Positions 20,355-31,148 of a stretch of 64,000 nucleotides of DNA are shown here, one piece after another. The position numbers and the translations under genes were made by a program. This DNA is from Aquarana catesbeiana (taxonomy: Eukaryota > Chordata > Amphibia > Anura > Ranidae). Location of the stretch: contig NC_133335.1 of NCBI RefSeq assembly GCF_042186555.1, positions 175,795,419-175,859,418 on the forward strand, written 5' to 3'. How positions within the stretch are numbered: position 1 is the first letter of the stretch; each line of letters opens with the position of its first letter. The notes beneath the pieces were generated by a model. That model was given only the letters and a program-made list of their open reading frames with translations. It was not told where the DNA came from and searched no databases.

Positions 20355-21560
20355 CAAAAATGATTTTTTTTTCAAAAATGATTTTTTTTTTCAAAAATGT
20401 TTTTTTTTCAAAAATATTTTTTTTTAAGTGATTTCTTTTTTCTAAATTTTTTTTTTCAGAAATAATTTTTTGTTCAAAACTTATTTATTTTCCAAAAATT
20501 TTTTTTTTTTCAAATTTTAAATTTTTTCAAAAATTATTTTTTTTCAAAAATTATTTTTTTTCAAAAATTATTTTTTGTTTCCAAAACTTATTATTTTTTT
20601 TTAAATGATTTTTCATAATTTTGGTTTCTGATAATATTTATGCAGCCTGAGCCGTAGTGGCTAGGTTGTTTTAAGTTTATTGAGTTTTTCAAAAATGATT
20701 TTTTTTTCAAAAATTTTTTTTTAAAAATTTTTTTTTCAAAAATTATTTTTTTAAATTTTTTTGTAATAATTTTTTTTCAAAAATTATTTTTTGTTTCCAA
20801 AAATGTTTTTTTTAAATGATTTTTCTTTTAAACTTTACTTTTTTTCAAAATATTTTTTTTTTTTACAAAATTTTTTTTTTTTCAAAAATTATTTTTTTCC
20901 AAAAATTTTTTTTTTTTTCAAAAATTATTTTTTTTTTTCAAAAATTTTTTTTTTTTCAAAAATGTTTTTTTTTAAATTTTATTTTTTCAAAAATTATTTT
21001 TTTTTTACAAAAATTATTTTTTTTAAATGATTTTTTTTTTCAAAAAAAATTTTTTTTTTCAAAAAAATTTTTTTTTTTTCAAAAATTATTTTTTATTTTT
21101 TTTTAATATTACCACTATATCTGTAAAAATAGTAGGGAAGGGCCAGACAAACTTAGGTGTAGAGGGAAGTGGAAAAGAGACCTGGGGCCTATGTCGGATG
21201 CCCAGTGGAGGGAGATATTGAAGGGGGGCAGCAAGTTTCGGTATCACCTGCTCAGAAGTTTTTTTACAAAATTTTTTTTTTTACAAAAATTTATTTTTTT
21301 TACAAAAATTTTTTTTTTTTTCAAAAATTATTTTTCTATTAAATTTTACTTTTTTCAAAAATATTTTTTTTTCAAAATATTTCTTTTTTTTAACAAAATT
21401 TTTTTTTTCAAAAATTATTTTTTTTCAAAAATTATTTTTTTTTTTCTTTCAAAAATTATTTTTTTTTTTTTCAAAAATTATTATTTTTTTAAAAAATTAT
21501 TTTTTTTACAAAAATTATTTTTTTTTCAAAAATTATTTTTTTTAAATGATTTTTTTAAAA
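20355..21560. repeat. T-rich satellite with embedded P tail and LINE scrap
   Basis: Standard satellite units. Holds a P tail at about 20,615-20,690 and a ~150-bp T-element fragment at 21,112-21,262, listed separately. Confidence 0.88.
21112..21262 (+). mobile_element. Scrap of the T element
   Basis: Matches T1 around 7,328-7,478 (ATATCTGTAAAAATAGTAGG to CACCTGCTCAGAAGTTTT), cut at both ends directly into satellite. It has neither 5' nor 3' LINE ends, so it came from a rearrangement, not from reverse transcription. Confidence 0.88.
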
Positions 21561-22178
21561 GGTGCTTAGATTTGCAATTTTTTGAATATATCCTATATTT
21601 TTGTGTTGGCTTGGGGAGTTTTCAAGCCAGTATCAAGTAACCATTGTGAAAAGTCTGTAACAGACACTTCCACCTTTCCTGTTGTGTCCAGAATGATAGG
21701 AGAAAGGGGTAAACGGTTTCAATAACCCCTTTTTCCTCATGGGAGAGTGGCAGGATGGGCAGTTTCAAGTTCCCCCCTTTGGGGGCCAGCTAAGGCTCTC
21801 AGGTGGACATCTGGTGCTCACATGGCCTAGGTGAATAGTACATGTGACTTTCCCGGGCTTTGGGGGTACTAGCGATGAAAGCTGGATAAATCTGGTCAGA
21901 TCCAGTGAAATATAGGGCTATATAAACGGGGTTCCGTCCAGTCAGGCTCATTCGGAGCTGTGGTGTTCCCCCCCTCCCAAAGTTTTTTTTTTCAGTCGCG
22001 GCTGTAATTATGTGGTGGTGTCACCTTTGTAAAAAAAAAAAAAATTAATACAAAGGGGGACAAATCTGTTTTTGAAGTTATCTAATATTAATTTATGATG
22101 TGGATAATTTTGGTTTCTGATAATATTTATGCAGCCTGAGCCGTAGTGGCTAGGTTGTTTTAAGTTGATTGAGTTTTT
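21561..22178 (+). repeat. P4: promoter-bearing repeat
   Basis: Full P copy of the AAAAGGTGC subtype. Private changes include CAAGTAACC for CCTGTAACC. TATA box intact. Confidence 0.9.
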
Positions 22179-22651
22179 CAAAAATGATTTTTTTTTTCAA
22201 AAATGATTTTTTTTTTTCAAAATTTTTTTTTTTTTCAAAAATGTTTTTTTTTAAATGATTTTATTTTTTCAAAAATTATTTTTTATTTTTTTTTAATATT
22301 TTTTTTCAATTTTTAATTTTTTCAAAAATTATTTTTTTTCAAATTTTTAATTTTTTCAAAAATTATTTTTTTTCAAAAATTATTTTTTTTAATTTTTTTT
22401 TAATATTTTTTTTCAAAAATTATTTTTTGTTTCCAAAAATGTTTTTTTTTTTAAATGATTTTTCTTTTAAATTCTACTTTTTTTCAAAAAAAAATTTTTT
22501 TTTCAAAAATTTTTTTTACAAAAATTATTATTTTTTTTCAAAAATTATTCTTTATTTTCAAAAATTATTATTTTTTTTCAAAAATGTTTTTTTTTCAAAA
22601 ATTATTTTTTTTAAATGATTTTTTTTCAAAAATTATTTTTTTTAAATGATT
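22179..22651. repeat. T-rich satellite
   Basis: Standard units followed by the block of GTTTCCAAAAATG and TTTTAAATTCTAC variants that precedes each CR1 fragment. Confidence 0.9.
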
Positions 22652-23133
22652 GCAAAAGCATTTGACACAGTTCCCCATAAACGTTTACTGTACAAAATAA
22701 GGTCCATTGGCATGGACCATAGGGTGAGTACATGGATTGAAAACTGGCTACAAGGGTGAGTTCAGAGGGTGGTGATAAATGGGGAATACTCGGAATGGTC
22801 AGGGGTGGGTAGTGGGGTTCCCCAGGGTTCTGTGCTGGGACCAATCCTATTTAATTTGTTCATAAACGACCTGGAGGATGGGATAAACAGTTCAATCTCT
22901 GTATTTGCAGACAATACTAAGCTAAGCAGGGCAATAACTTCTCCGCAGGATGTGGAAACCTTGCAAAAAGATCTGAACAAATTATTGAGGTGGGCGACTA
23001 CATGGCAAATGAGGTTCAATGTAGAAAAATGTAAAATAATGCATTTGGGTGGCAAAAATATGAATGCAATCTATACACTGGGGGGAGAACCTCTGGGGGA
23101 ATCTAGGATGGAAAAGGACCTGGGGGTCCTAGT
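22652..23133 (+). pseudogene. CR1-1: CR1-type reverse transcriptase fragment, cut short
   Basis: Encodes the middle of a CR1-clade reverse transcriptase from AKAFDTVPHKRLL through SGVPQGSVLGPILFNLF to KDLGVLV, then switches abruptly into the P-module tail at ~23,133. The active-site FADD reads FADN. A TGA sits inside the WLQGRVQRV block of the other copies (CTACAAGGGTGAGTTCAG). Both ends of the original element are missing. Confidence 0.88.
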
Positions 23134-23296
23134 TTATGGTGTCACCTTTGTAAAAAAAAAATTTAATACAAAGGGGACAAATCTGTTTTTGAAGTTATCT
23201 AATATTAATTTATGATGTGGATAATTTTGGTTTCTGATAATATTTATGCAGCCTGAGCCGTAGTGGCTAGGTTGTTTTAAGTTTATTGAGTTTTTC
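23134..23296 (+). repeat. P-module tail fused to CR1-1
   Basis: Starts at TATGGTGTCACCTTTG and runs to GTTTATTGAG. The shared letters at the junction (TAGT/TATGG versus GTGGTGTCACC) suggest joining through short homology. Confidence 0.85.
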
Positions 23297-24172
23297 AAAA
23301 ATGATTTTTTTTTCAAAAATGATTTTTTTTTTCAAAAATAATTTTTTTTAAGTGATTTCTTTTTTCTAAAATTTTTTTTTTCAGAAATAATTTTTTGTTC
23401 AAAACTTATTTATTTTCCAAAAATTATTTTTTCTTCAAATTTTTAATTTTTTCAAAAATTATTTTTTTTCAAAAATTATTTTTTTCAAAAATTATTTTTT
23501 TTCAAAAATTAGGCTAGGTTGTTTTAAGTTTGAGTTTTTCAAAAATGATTTTTTTTTCAAAAATTATTTTTTGTTTCCAAAAATGTTTTTTTTTTAAATG
23601 ATTTTTCTTTTAAACTTTACTTTTTTTCAAAATATTTTTTTTTTTTTCAAAAATTACTTTTTTTTCCAAAAATTATTTTTTTTTTCAAAAATTATTTTTT
23701 TTTTCAAAAATGTTTTTTTTTTAAATGATTTTATTTTTTCAAAAATAATTTTTTATTTTTTTTTAATATTTTTTTTCAATTTTTTTTTTTCAAAAATTAT
23801 TTTTTCTTCAAATTTTTAATTTTTTCAAAAATTATTTTTTTTCAAAAATTATTTTTTTTCAAAAATTATTTTTTTAAATTTTTTTTTAATATTTTTTTTC
23901 AAAAATTATTTTTTGTTTCCAAAAATGTTTTTTTTTTTTTAAATGATTTTTCTTTTAAATTCTACTTTTTTTCAAAAAAAAATTTTTTTTTCAAAAATAT
24001 TTTTTTTACAAAAATTTTTTTTTTCAAAAATTTTTTTTTTTCAAAAATTATTATTTTTTTTCAAAAATTATTCTTTATTTTCAAAAATTATTATTTTTTT
24101 TCAAAAATGTTTTTTTTTCAAAAATTATTTTTTTTAAATGATTTTTTTTCAAAAATTATTTTTTTTAAATGA
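23297..24172. repeat. T-rich satellite
   Basis: Identical in unit order to 55,861-56,768, including a 30-bp P-tail scrap (GGCTAGGTTGTTTTAAG near 23,512). This match fixes the register of the large duplication. Confidence 0.9.
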
Positions 24173-25347
24173 TTGCAAAAGCATTTGACACAGTTCCCCA
24201 TAAACGTTTACTGTACAAAATAAGGTCCATTGGCATGGACCATAGGGTGAGTACATGGATTGAAAACTGGCTACAAGGGCGAGTTCAGAGGGTGGTGATA
24301 AATGGGGAGTACTCGGAATGGTCAGGGGTGGGTAGTGGGGTTCCCCAGGGTTCTGTGCTGGGACCAATCCTATTTAATTTGTTCATAAACGACCTGGAGG
24401 ATGGGATAAACAGTTCAATCTCTGTATTTGCAGACAATACTAAGCTAAGCAGGGCAATAACTTCTCCGCAGGATGTGGAAACCTTGCAAAAAGATCTGAA
24501 CAAATTATTGAGTTGGGCGACTACATGGCAAATGAGGTTCAATGTAGAAAAATGTAAAATAATGCATTTGGGTGGCAAAAATATGAATGCAATCTATACA
24601 CTGGGGGGAGAACCTCTGGGGGAATCTAGGATGGAAAAGGACCTGGGGGTCCTAGTAGATGATAGGCTCAGCAATGGCATGCAATGCCAAGCTTCTGCTA
24701 ACAAAGCAAACAGAATATTGGCATGCATTAAAAAGGGGATCAACTCCAGAGATAAAACGATAATTCTCCCACTCTACAAGGCTCTGGTCCGGCCGCACCT
24801 AGAGTATGCTGTCCAGTTCTGGGCACCAGTCCTCAGGAAGGATGTACTGGAAATGGAGTGAGTACAAAGAAGGGCAACAAAGATAATAAAGGGTCTGGAG
24901 GATATTAGTTATGAGGAAAGGTTGCGAGCTCTGAACTTATTCTCTCCGGAGAAGAGATGCTTGAGAGGGGATATGATCTCAATTTACAAATACTGTACTG
25001 GTGACCCCACAATAGGGATAAAACTTTTTCGCAGAAGAGAGTTTAACAAGACTCGTGGCCACTCATTAAAATCAGAAGAAAAGAGGTTTAACCTAAACTA
25101 CGTAGAGGGTTCTTTACTGTAAGAGCAGCAAGGATGTGGAATTCCCTTCCACAGGCGGTGGTCTCAGCGGGGAGCATTGATGGCTTCAAAAAACTATTAG
25201 ATAAGCACCTGAACGATCGCAACATACAGGGATATATAATGTAATACTGACACATAATCACACACATAGGTTGGACTCGATGGACTTGTGTCTTATTTCA
25301 ACCTCACCTACTATGTAACTATGTAGCTATGTAGCATTAAGTGACAG
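24173..25347 (+). pseudogene. CR1-2: 5'-truncated CR1 LINE (reverse transcriptase C-half + 3' end)
   Basis: CR1-clade ORF2 from AKAFDTVPH onward: WIENWLQGRVQRV, SGVPQGSVLGPILFNLFINDL, then FADN where an active enzyme has FADD, and the thumb region to VLEME. A TGA at 24,859-24,861 interrupts the protein, which resumes with a C-terminal part that loses frame again near 25,093. The 3' end has GATGGACTTGTG and the TATGTAACTATGTAGC repeats typical of CR1. The first catalytic aspartate region (DFSKAFD) is cut away. It cannot encode an active enzyme. Confidence 0.9.
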
Positions 25348-25616
25348 AGAAATTATGATTTTTTTTTTTTAATTTTACTTTTTTTTTTTTTTTTTTTTCA
25401 AAAATTATTTTTTGTTTACAAAAATGTTTTTTTTTCAAAAATTTTTTTTTTAAAATATTTTTTTTTACAAATTTTTTTTTCAAAAATTTTTTTTCAAAAA
25501 TATTTTTTTTAAATGATTTTTTTTTCAAAATTTTTTTTTTTTCAAAAAAATTTTTTTTTCAAAATTTAAAAAAAAAAATTATTATTTTTTTTTTTTTTTA
25601 TATTTTTTTTTTCAAA
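25348..25616. repeat. T-rich satellite
   Basis: Long T runs (up to ~17) with ACAAA and CAAAA spacers; separates CR1-2 from T2. Confidence 0.85.
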
Positions 25617-27050
25617 AATGATTTTGGCGGGCCATCCATGTTGCTATTTTCTAGCGTCCCAGCTGCAACATCTGAGATCAGGTAATGGTCCTATGGGTAA
25701 TAATAATCTAGGTATAATGATTACAGGTGCACCCCACAGACGGGTTTTGGAGGTGCTGGAGGCAAACTCGTTTGTATATAGGACTCCTACAGTTAAACTA
25801 ATGCTAAAACTTTGGAATAGTATTAAGGGCCTGAAGGGTATCGAGGGGGTAGCGAGAGGTATGCCTCTTTGGGATAACAAAAATCTCCAAGAAATGACAT
25901 TGATAGGAAAAATCAAGGCATGGGAGGTAAAGGGGATAATTAAATTCAAGCAATTATATAATGACAACATGTTGAAATCCTTTGCCTCCTAAAGGAGGAA
26001 TTTGGTATCCCGAAACAGTCATATTTTAGCTACATTCAAATTAGGCATGCACTCCAGGCCCAGTTTGGGGAACAAGGCCCGAGCTGGAGCCAATCACCCA
26101 TCCCTCAAAAAATAGAGAGCTTGGAGGGTTCAAGAGGATTAATAGCTGAACTCTACCAATATATCTGTAAAAATAGTAGGGAAGGGCGAGACAAACTTAG
26201 GTGTAGAGGGAAGTGGAAAAGAGACCTGGGGCCTATGTCGGATGCCCAGTGGAGGGAGATATTGAAGGGGGGCAGTAAGTTTCGGTATCACCTGCTCAGA
26301 AGTTTTCGCACTTAATGTTACTTCATAGGGCATATTATACCCCCCAAAAGCTATTTAAGTGGGGGAGAAGAGTAGACACTAAGTGTCCTAGGTGCCAAAC
26401 TACAGGAGATTTGCTACATATGGTATGGAAATGTCCTAAATTATTCCGCTACTGGACGGAAGTGGTCGAGACCATAAATAAGATCTTGAATTTAAGTCTT
26501 AAACTAGACCCAAAATTATGTATTCTAGGGGTGGGGGGGAACCTGGGTAATAGGAGGGATAAAACAAAAGCAGTGCAGAGATGCCTCTACCAGGCAAGAA
26601 AGAGAATAACTAAGAGATGGCAAGCTGAGAAACCCCCTTCTGTAAATGACTGGCGTAAAGCAGTGTCAGAAACAATAGGGAAAGAAAGGACAGTGTTTGT
26701 AAGGGCAGGAAACTTAAAGGAATTTTAAAAAATTTGGAATCCCTGGTTGGTGAAGACGGCCCACCCTACAGTATGAACAGAGTAAGAAGAAGATAAGGAA
26801 GTTGTAGGTCCGAAGATAGGTGTAGTAGTATGTACGCACGAATGGTTTCATAAAGAGAGAGCTTGGTCCAAGGTGTATATATCGGGGTAACAGGGGGAAA
26901 AAGGAAAAAAGGGGAGAAAAGTAGAAATGCACTTTTTGTAGTATGGATTTATACATCACATTGGGTATTAGGATGTTTATTACTGTTTGGAATTTTGTAT
27001 ACTGAGTAATGTGATGTATTGTGTATAATCATGAATAAAAATTATTTAAA
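25617..27050 (+). pseudogene. T2: 3' remnant of the plus-strand L1-type LINE
   Basis: Same content as T1, with the shared frameshift at ~25,991. It has lost one G in the G run near 26,268, which adds a private frameshift after LKGG; the zinc knuckle CPRCQTTGDLLHMVWKC remains open in 26,315-26,728. The TAA after NLKEF is shared with T1 and T3. Confidence 0.87.
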
Positions 27051-27490
27051 AAAAAAAGATTTTTTTTTCAAAAATGATTTTTTTTGTTTCCAAAAATGTT
27101 TTTTTTTTCAAAAATGATTTTTCTTTTAAATTTTACTTTTTTCAAAAAAAATTTTTTTCAAAAATTATTTTTTTTAAAAATTATTTTTTTTTTTACAAAA
27201 ATTTATTTTTTTTTACAAAAATTTATTTTTTTTACAAAAATAAATTTTTTTTTCAAAAATGATTTTTCTTTTAAATTTTACTTTTTTCAAAAATATTTTT
27301 TTTCAAAATATTTCTTTTTTTTTTACAAAAATTTTTTTTTTCAAAAATTATTTTTTTTCAAAAATTATTATTTTTTTTCAAAAATTATTATTTTTTTTCA
27401 AAAATTATTTTTTTTTTTCAAAAATGTTTTTTTTTTCAAAAATTATTTTTTTTAAATGATTTTTTTTCAAAAATTATTTTTTTTAAATGA
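27051..27490. repeat. T-rich satellite
   Basis: Block order repeats the post-T and pre-CR1 satellite seen elsewhere; contains several ACAAAAATTTATT units (27,194-27,240). Confidence 0.88.
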
Positions 27491-28675
27491 TTGCAAAAGC
27501 ATTTGACACAGTTCCCCATAAACGTTTACTGTACAAAATAAGGTCCATTGGCATGGACCATAGGGTGAGTACATGGATTGAAAACTGGCTACAAGGGCGA
27601 GTTCAGAGGGTGGTGATAAATGGGGAGTACTCGGAATGGTCAGGGGTGGGTAGTGGGGTTCCCCAGGGTTCTGTGCTGGGACCAATCCTATTTAATTTGT
27701 TCATAAACGACCTGGAGGATGGGATAAACAGTTCAATCTCTGTATTTGCAGACAATACTAAGCTAAGCAGGGCAATAACTTCTCCGCAGGATGTGGAAAC
27801 CTTGCAAAAAGACCTGAACAAATTATTGAGGTGGGCGACTACATGGCAAATGAGGTTCAATGTAGAAAAATGTAAAATAATGCATTTGGGTGGCAAAAAT
27901 ATGAATGCAATCTATACACTGGGGGGAGAACCTCTGGGGGAATCTAGGATGGAAAAGGACCTGGGGGTCCTAGTAGATGATAGGCTCAGCAATGGCATGC
28001 AATGCCAAGCTTCTGCTAACAAAGCAAACAGAATATTGGCATGCATTAAAAAGGGGATCAACTCCAGAGATAAAACGATAATTCTCCCACTCTACAAGGC
28101 TCTGGTCCAGCCGCACCTAGAGTATGCTGTCCAGTTCTGGGCACCAGTCCTCAGGAAGGATGTACTGGAAATGGAGTGAGTACAAAGAAGGGCAACAAAG
28201 CTAATAAAGGGTCTGGAGGATATTAGTTATGAGGAAAGGTTGCAAGCACTGAACTTATTCTCTCTGGAGAAGAGACGCTGGAGAGGGGATATTATTTCAA
28301 TTTACAAATACTGTACTGGTGACCCCACAATAGGGATAAAACTTTTTCGCAGAAGAAAGTTTAACAAGACTCGTGGCCACTTATTAAAATCAGAAGAAAA
28401 GAGGTTTAACCTTAAACTACGTAGAGGGTTCTTTACTGTAAGAGCGGCAAGGATGTGGAATTCCCTTCCACAGGCGGTGGTCTCAGCGGGGAGCATTGAT
28501 AGCTTCAAAAAACTATTAGATAAGCACCTGAACGATCGCAACATACAGGGATATATAATGTAATACTGACACATAATCACACACATAGGTTGGACTTGAT
28601 GGACTTGTGTCTTATTTCAACCTCACCTACTATGTAACTATGTAGCTATGTAGCATTAAGTGACAGAGAAATTAT
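27491..28675 (+). pseudogene. CR1-3: 5'-truncated CR1 LINE
   Basis: Near-identical to CR1-2, with FADN and the shared TGA (28,177-28,179). The C-terminal part is open from 28,240 to 28,563 (through MWNSLPQAVVSAGSIDSFKKLL). Diagnostic differences from CR1-2: CCAGCCGCACC for CCGGCCGCACC, AAGCTAATAAAG for AAGATAATAAAG, CTCTCTGG for CTCTCCGG. Confidence 0.9.
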
Positions 28676-28911
28676 GATTTTTTTTTTTAATTTTACTTTT
28701 TTTTAAAAAATTTTTTCAAAAATTATTTTTTTTTTTACAAAAATGTTTTTTTTTCAAAATGTTTTTTTTTCAAAATATTTTTTTTTACAAATTTTTTTTT
28801 CAAAAATATTTTTTTAAATGATTTTTTTTTCAAAATTTTTTTTTTTTCAAAAAAATTTTTTTTTCAAAATTTAAAAAAAAAAATTATTATTTTTAATATT
28901 TTTTTTTCAAA
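28676..28911. repeat. T-rich satellite
   Basis: Intervening satellite between CR1-3 and T3; this is the arrangement into which LINE A/B inserted at the paralogous place near 44,102. Confidence 0.85.
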
Positions 28912-30345
28912 AATGATTTTGGCAGGCCATCCATGTTGCTATTTTCTAGCGGCCCAGCTGCAACATCTGAGATCAGGTAATGGTCCTATGGGTAATAATA
29001 ATCTAGGTATAATGATTACAGGTGCACCCCACAGACGGGTTTTGGAGGTGCTGGAGGCAAACTCGTTTGTATATAGGACTCCTACAGTTAAACTAATGCT
29101 AAAACTTTGGAATAGTATTAAGGGCCTGAAGGGTATCGAGGGGGTAGCGAGAGGTATGCCTCTTTGGGATAACAAAAATCTCCAAGAAATGACATTGATA
29201 GGAAAAATCAAGGCATGGGAGGTAAAGGGGATAATTAAATTCGAGCAATTATATAATGACAACATGTTGAAATCCTTTGCCTCCTAAAGGAGGAATTTGG
29301 TATCCCGAAACAGTCATATTTTAGCTACATTCAAATTAGGCATGCACTCCAGGCCCAGTTTGGGGAACAAGGCCCGAGCTGGAGCCAATCACCCATCCCT
29401 CAAAAAATAGAGAGCTTGGAGGGTTCAAGAGGATTAATAGCTGAACTCTACCAATATATCTGTAAAAATAGTAGGGAAGGGCCAGACAAACTTAGGTGTA
29501 GAGGGAAGTGGAAAAGAGACCTGGGGCCTATGTCGGATGCCCAGTGGAGGGAGATATTGAAGGGGGGGCAGCAAGTTTCGGTATCACCTGCTCAGAAGTT
29601 TTCGCACTTAATGTTACTTCATAGGGCATATTATACCCCCAAAAGCTATTTAAGTGGGGGAGAAGAGTAGACACTAAGTGTCCTAGGTGCCAAACTACAG
29701 GAGATTTGCTACATATGGTATTGAAATGTCCTAAATTATTCCGCTACTGGACGGAAGTGGTCGAGACCATAAATAAGATCTTGAATTTAAGTCTTAAACT
29801 AGACCCAAAATTATGTATTCTAGGGGTGGGGGGGAACCTGGGTAATGGGAGGGATAAAACAAAAGCAGTGCGGAGATGCCTCTACTAGGCAAGAAAGGGA
29901 ATAACTAAGAGATGGCAAGCTGAGAAACCCCCTTCTGTAAATGACTGGCGTAGAGCAGTGTCAGAAACAATAGGGAAAGAAAGGACAGTGTTTGTAAGGG
30001 CAGGAAACTTAAAGGAATTTTAAAAAATTTGGAATCCCTGGTTGGTGAAGACGGCCCACCCTACAGTATGAACAGAGTAAGAAGAAGATAAGGAAGTTGT
30101 AGGTCCGAAGATAGGTGTAGTAATATGTACACACAAATGGTTTCATAAAGAGAGAGCTTGGTACAAGGTGTATATATCGGGGTAACAGGGGGGAAAAAGG
30201 AAAAAGGGGAGAAAAGTAGAAATGCACTTTTTGTAGTATGGATTTATACATCACATTGGGTATTAGGATGTTTATTACTGTTTGGAATTTTGTATACTGA
30301 GTAATGTGATGTATTGTGTATAATCATGAATAAAAATTATTTAAA
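28912..30345 (+). pseudogene. T3: 3' remnant of the plus-strand L1-type LINE
   Basis: As T1, with two extra lesions: one C lost in the C run near 29,635 (frameshift after RAYYTP) and a TAG in the RCLY/QARK region near 29,886. T5 has the same two lesions, which identifies T3 and T5 as counterparts in the two large copies. Confidence 0.88.
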
Positions 30346-30566
30346 AAAAAATGATTTTTTTTTTCAAAAATGATTTTTTTGTTTCCAAAAATGTTTTTTT
30401 TTTTCAAAAATGATTTTTCTTTTAAATTTTACTTTTTTCAAAAAAATTTTTTTTCAAAAATTATTTTTTTTTTAAATTATTTTTTTTTTTACAAAAAATT
30501 TTTTTTTTACAAAAATTTATTTTTTTTACAAAAATTTATTTTTTTTTCAAAAATGATTTTTCTTTT
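30346..30566. repeat. T-rich satellite
   Basis: Ends TTTCTTTTAAATTTTAC, the target duplicated on insertion of LINE C. Confidence 0.88.
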
Positions 30567-31148
30567 AAATTTTACTTTTTTTTTTTTTTTTTCCATAAAC
30601 GTTTTTATTTTATAAAAGAATAACAGGGTATACAGCAATGCAATACAAATACAATAACGTTATCACTATAGTATCATAACAAGTATACAGTCTCCGTTTG
30701 GATTATGAAATAGTTATTACACATTATGCAGTTTGAGACACTGTAATAGGTGATAACCTAAGGTGTTAGGTGACATGTTATTGCCTGGAGTTTGGACGAA
30801 ACTCGTCCTGACCTGAGTATGAGATACAAAAGAACAACGAACAAAAAGGGAAGAAGGTAGGTCGAGTAAACCCCGGTTGCCGTTGCTCTGTGGCCACCGG
30901 GGGGTGTGTGCTGTCTGAGATTCGAGCAAGGAAAGGACAGGGACAGTATATAAAGAGAGAATAGAGGGATGGGGACAGGGGGGAGACAAAAGGGGGGTCA
31001 AAGAAAGGGAGTGGGTAGGGGATATGTCGCTCTCCCCCGGGGATGAGGTGGGGGCAAGGGGTATAGATAAAGTTATGGGATAGAGGTAAGTCGTTCCATT
31101 CCCCCGATAGTCAACTGGGGAAGGAGTTTAATCTTTGAACGGACTTTC

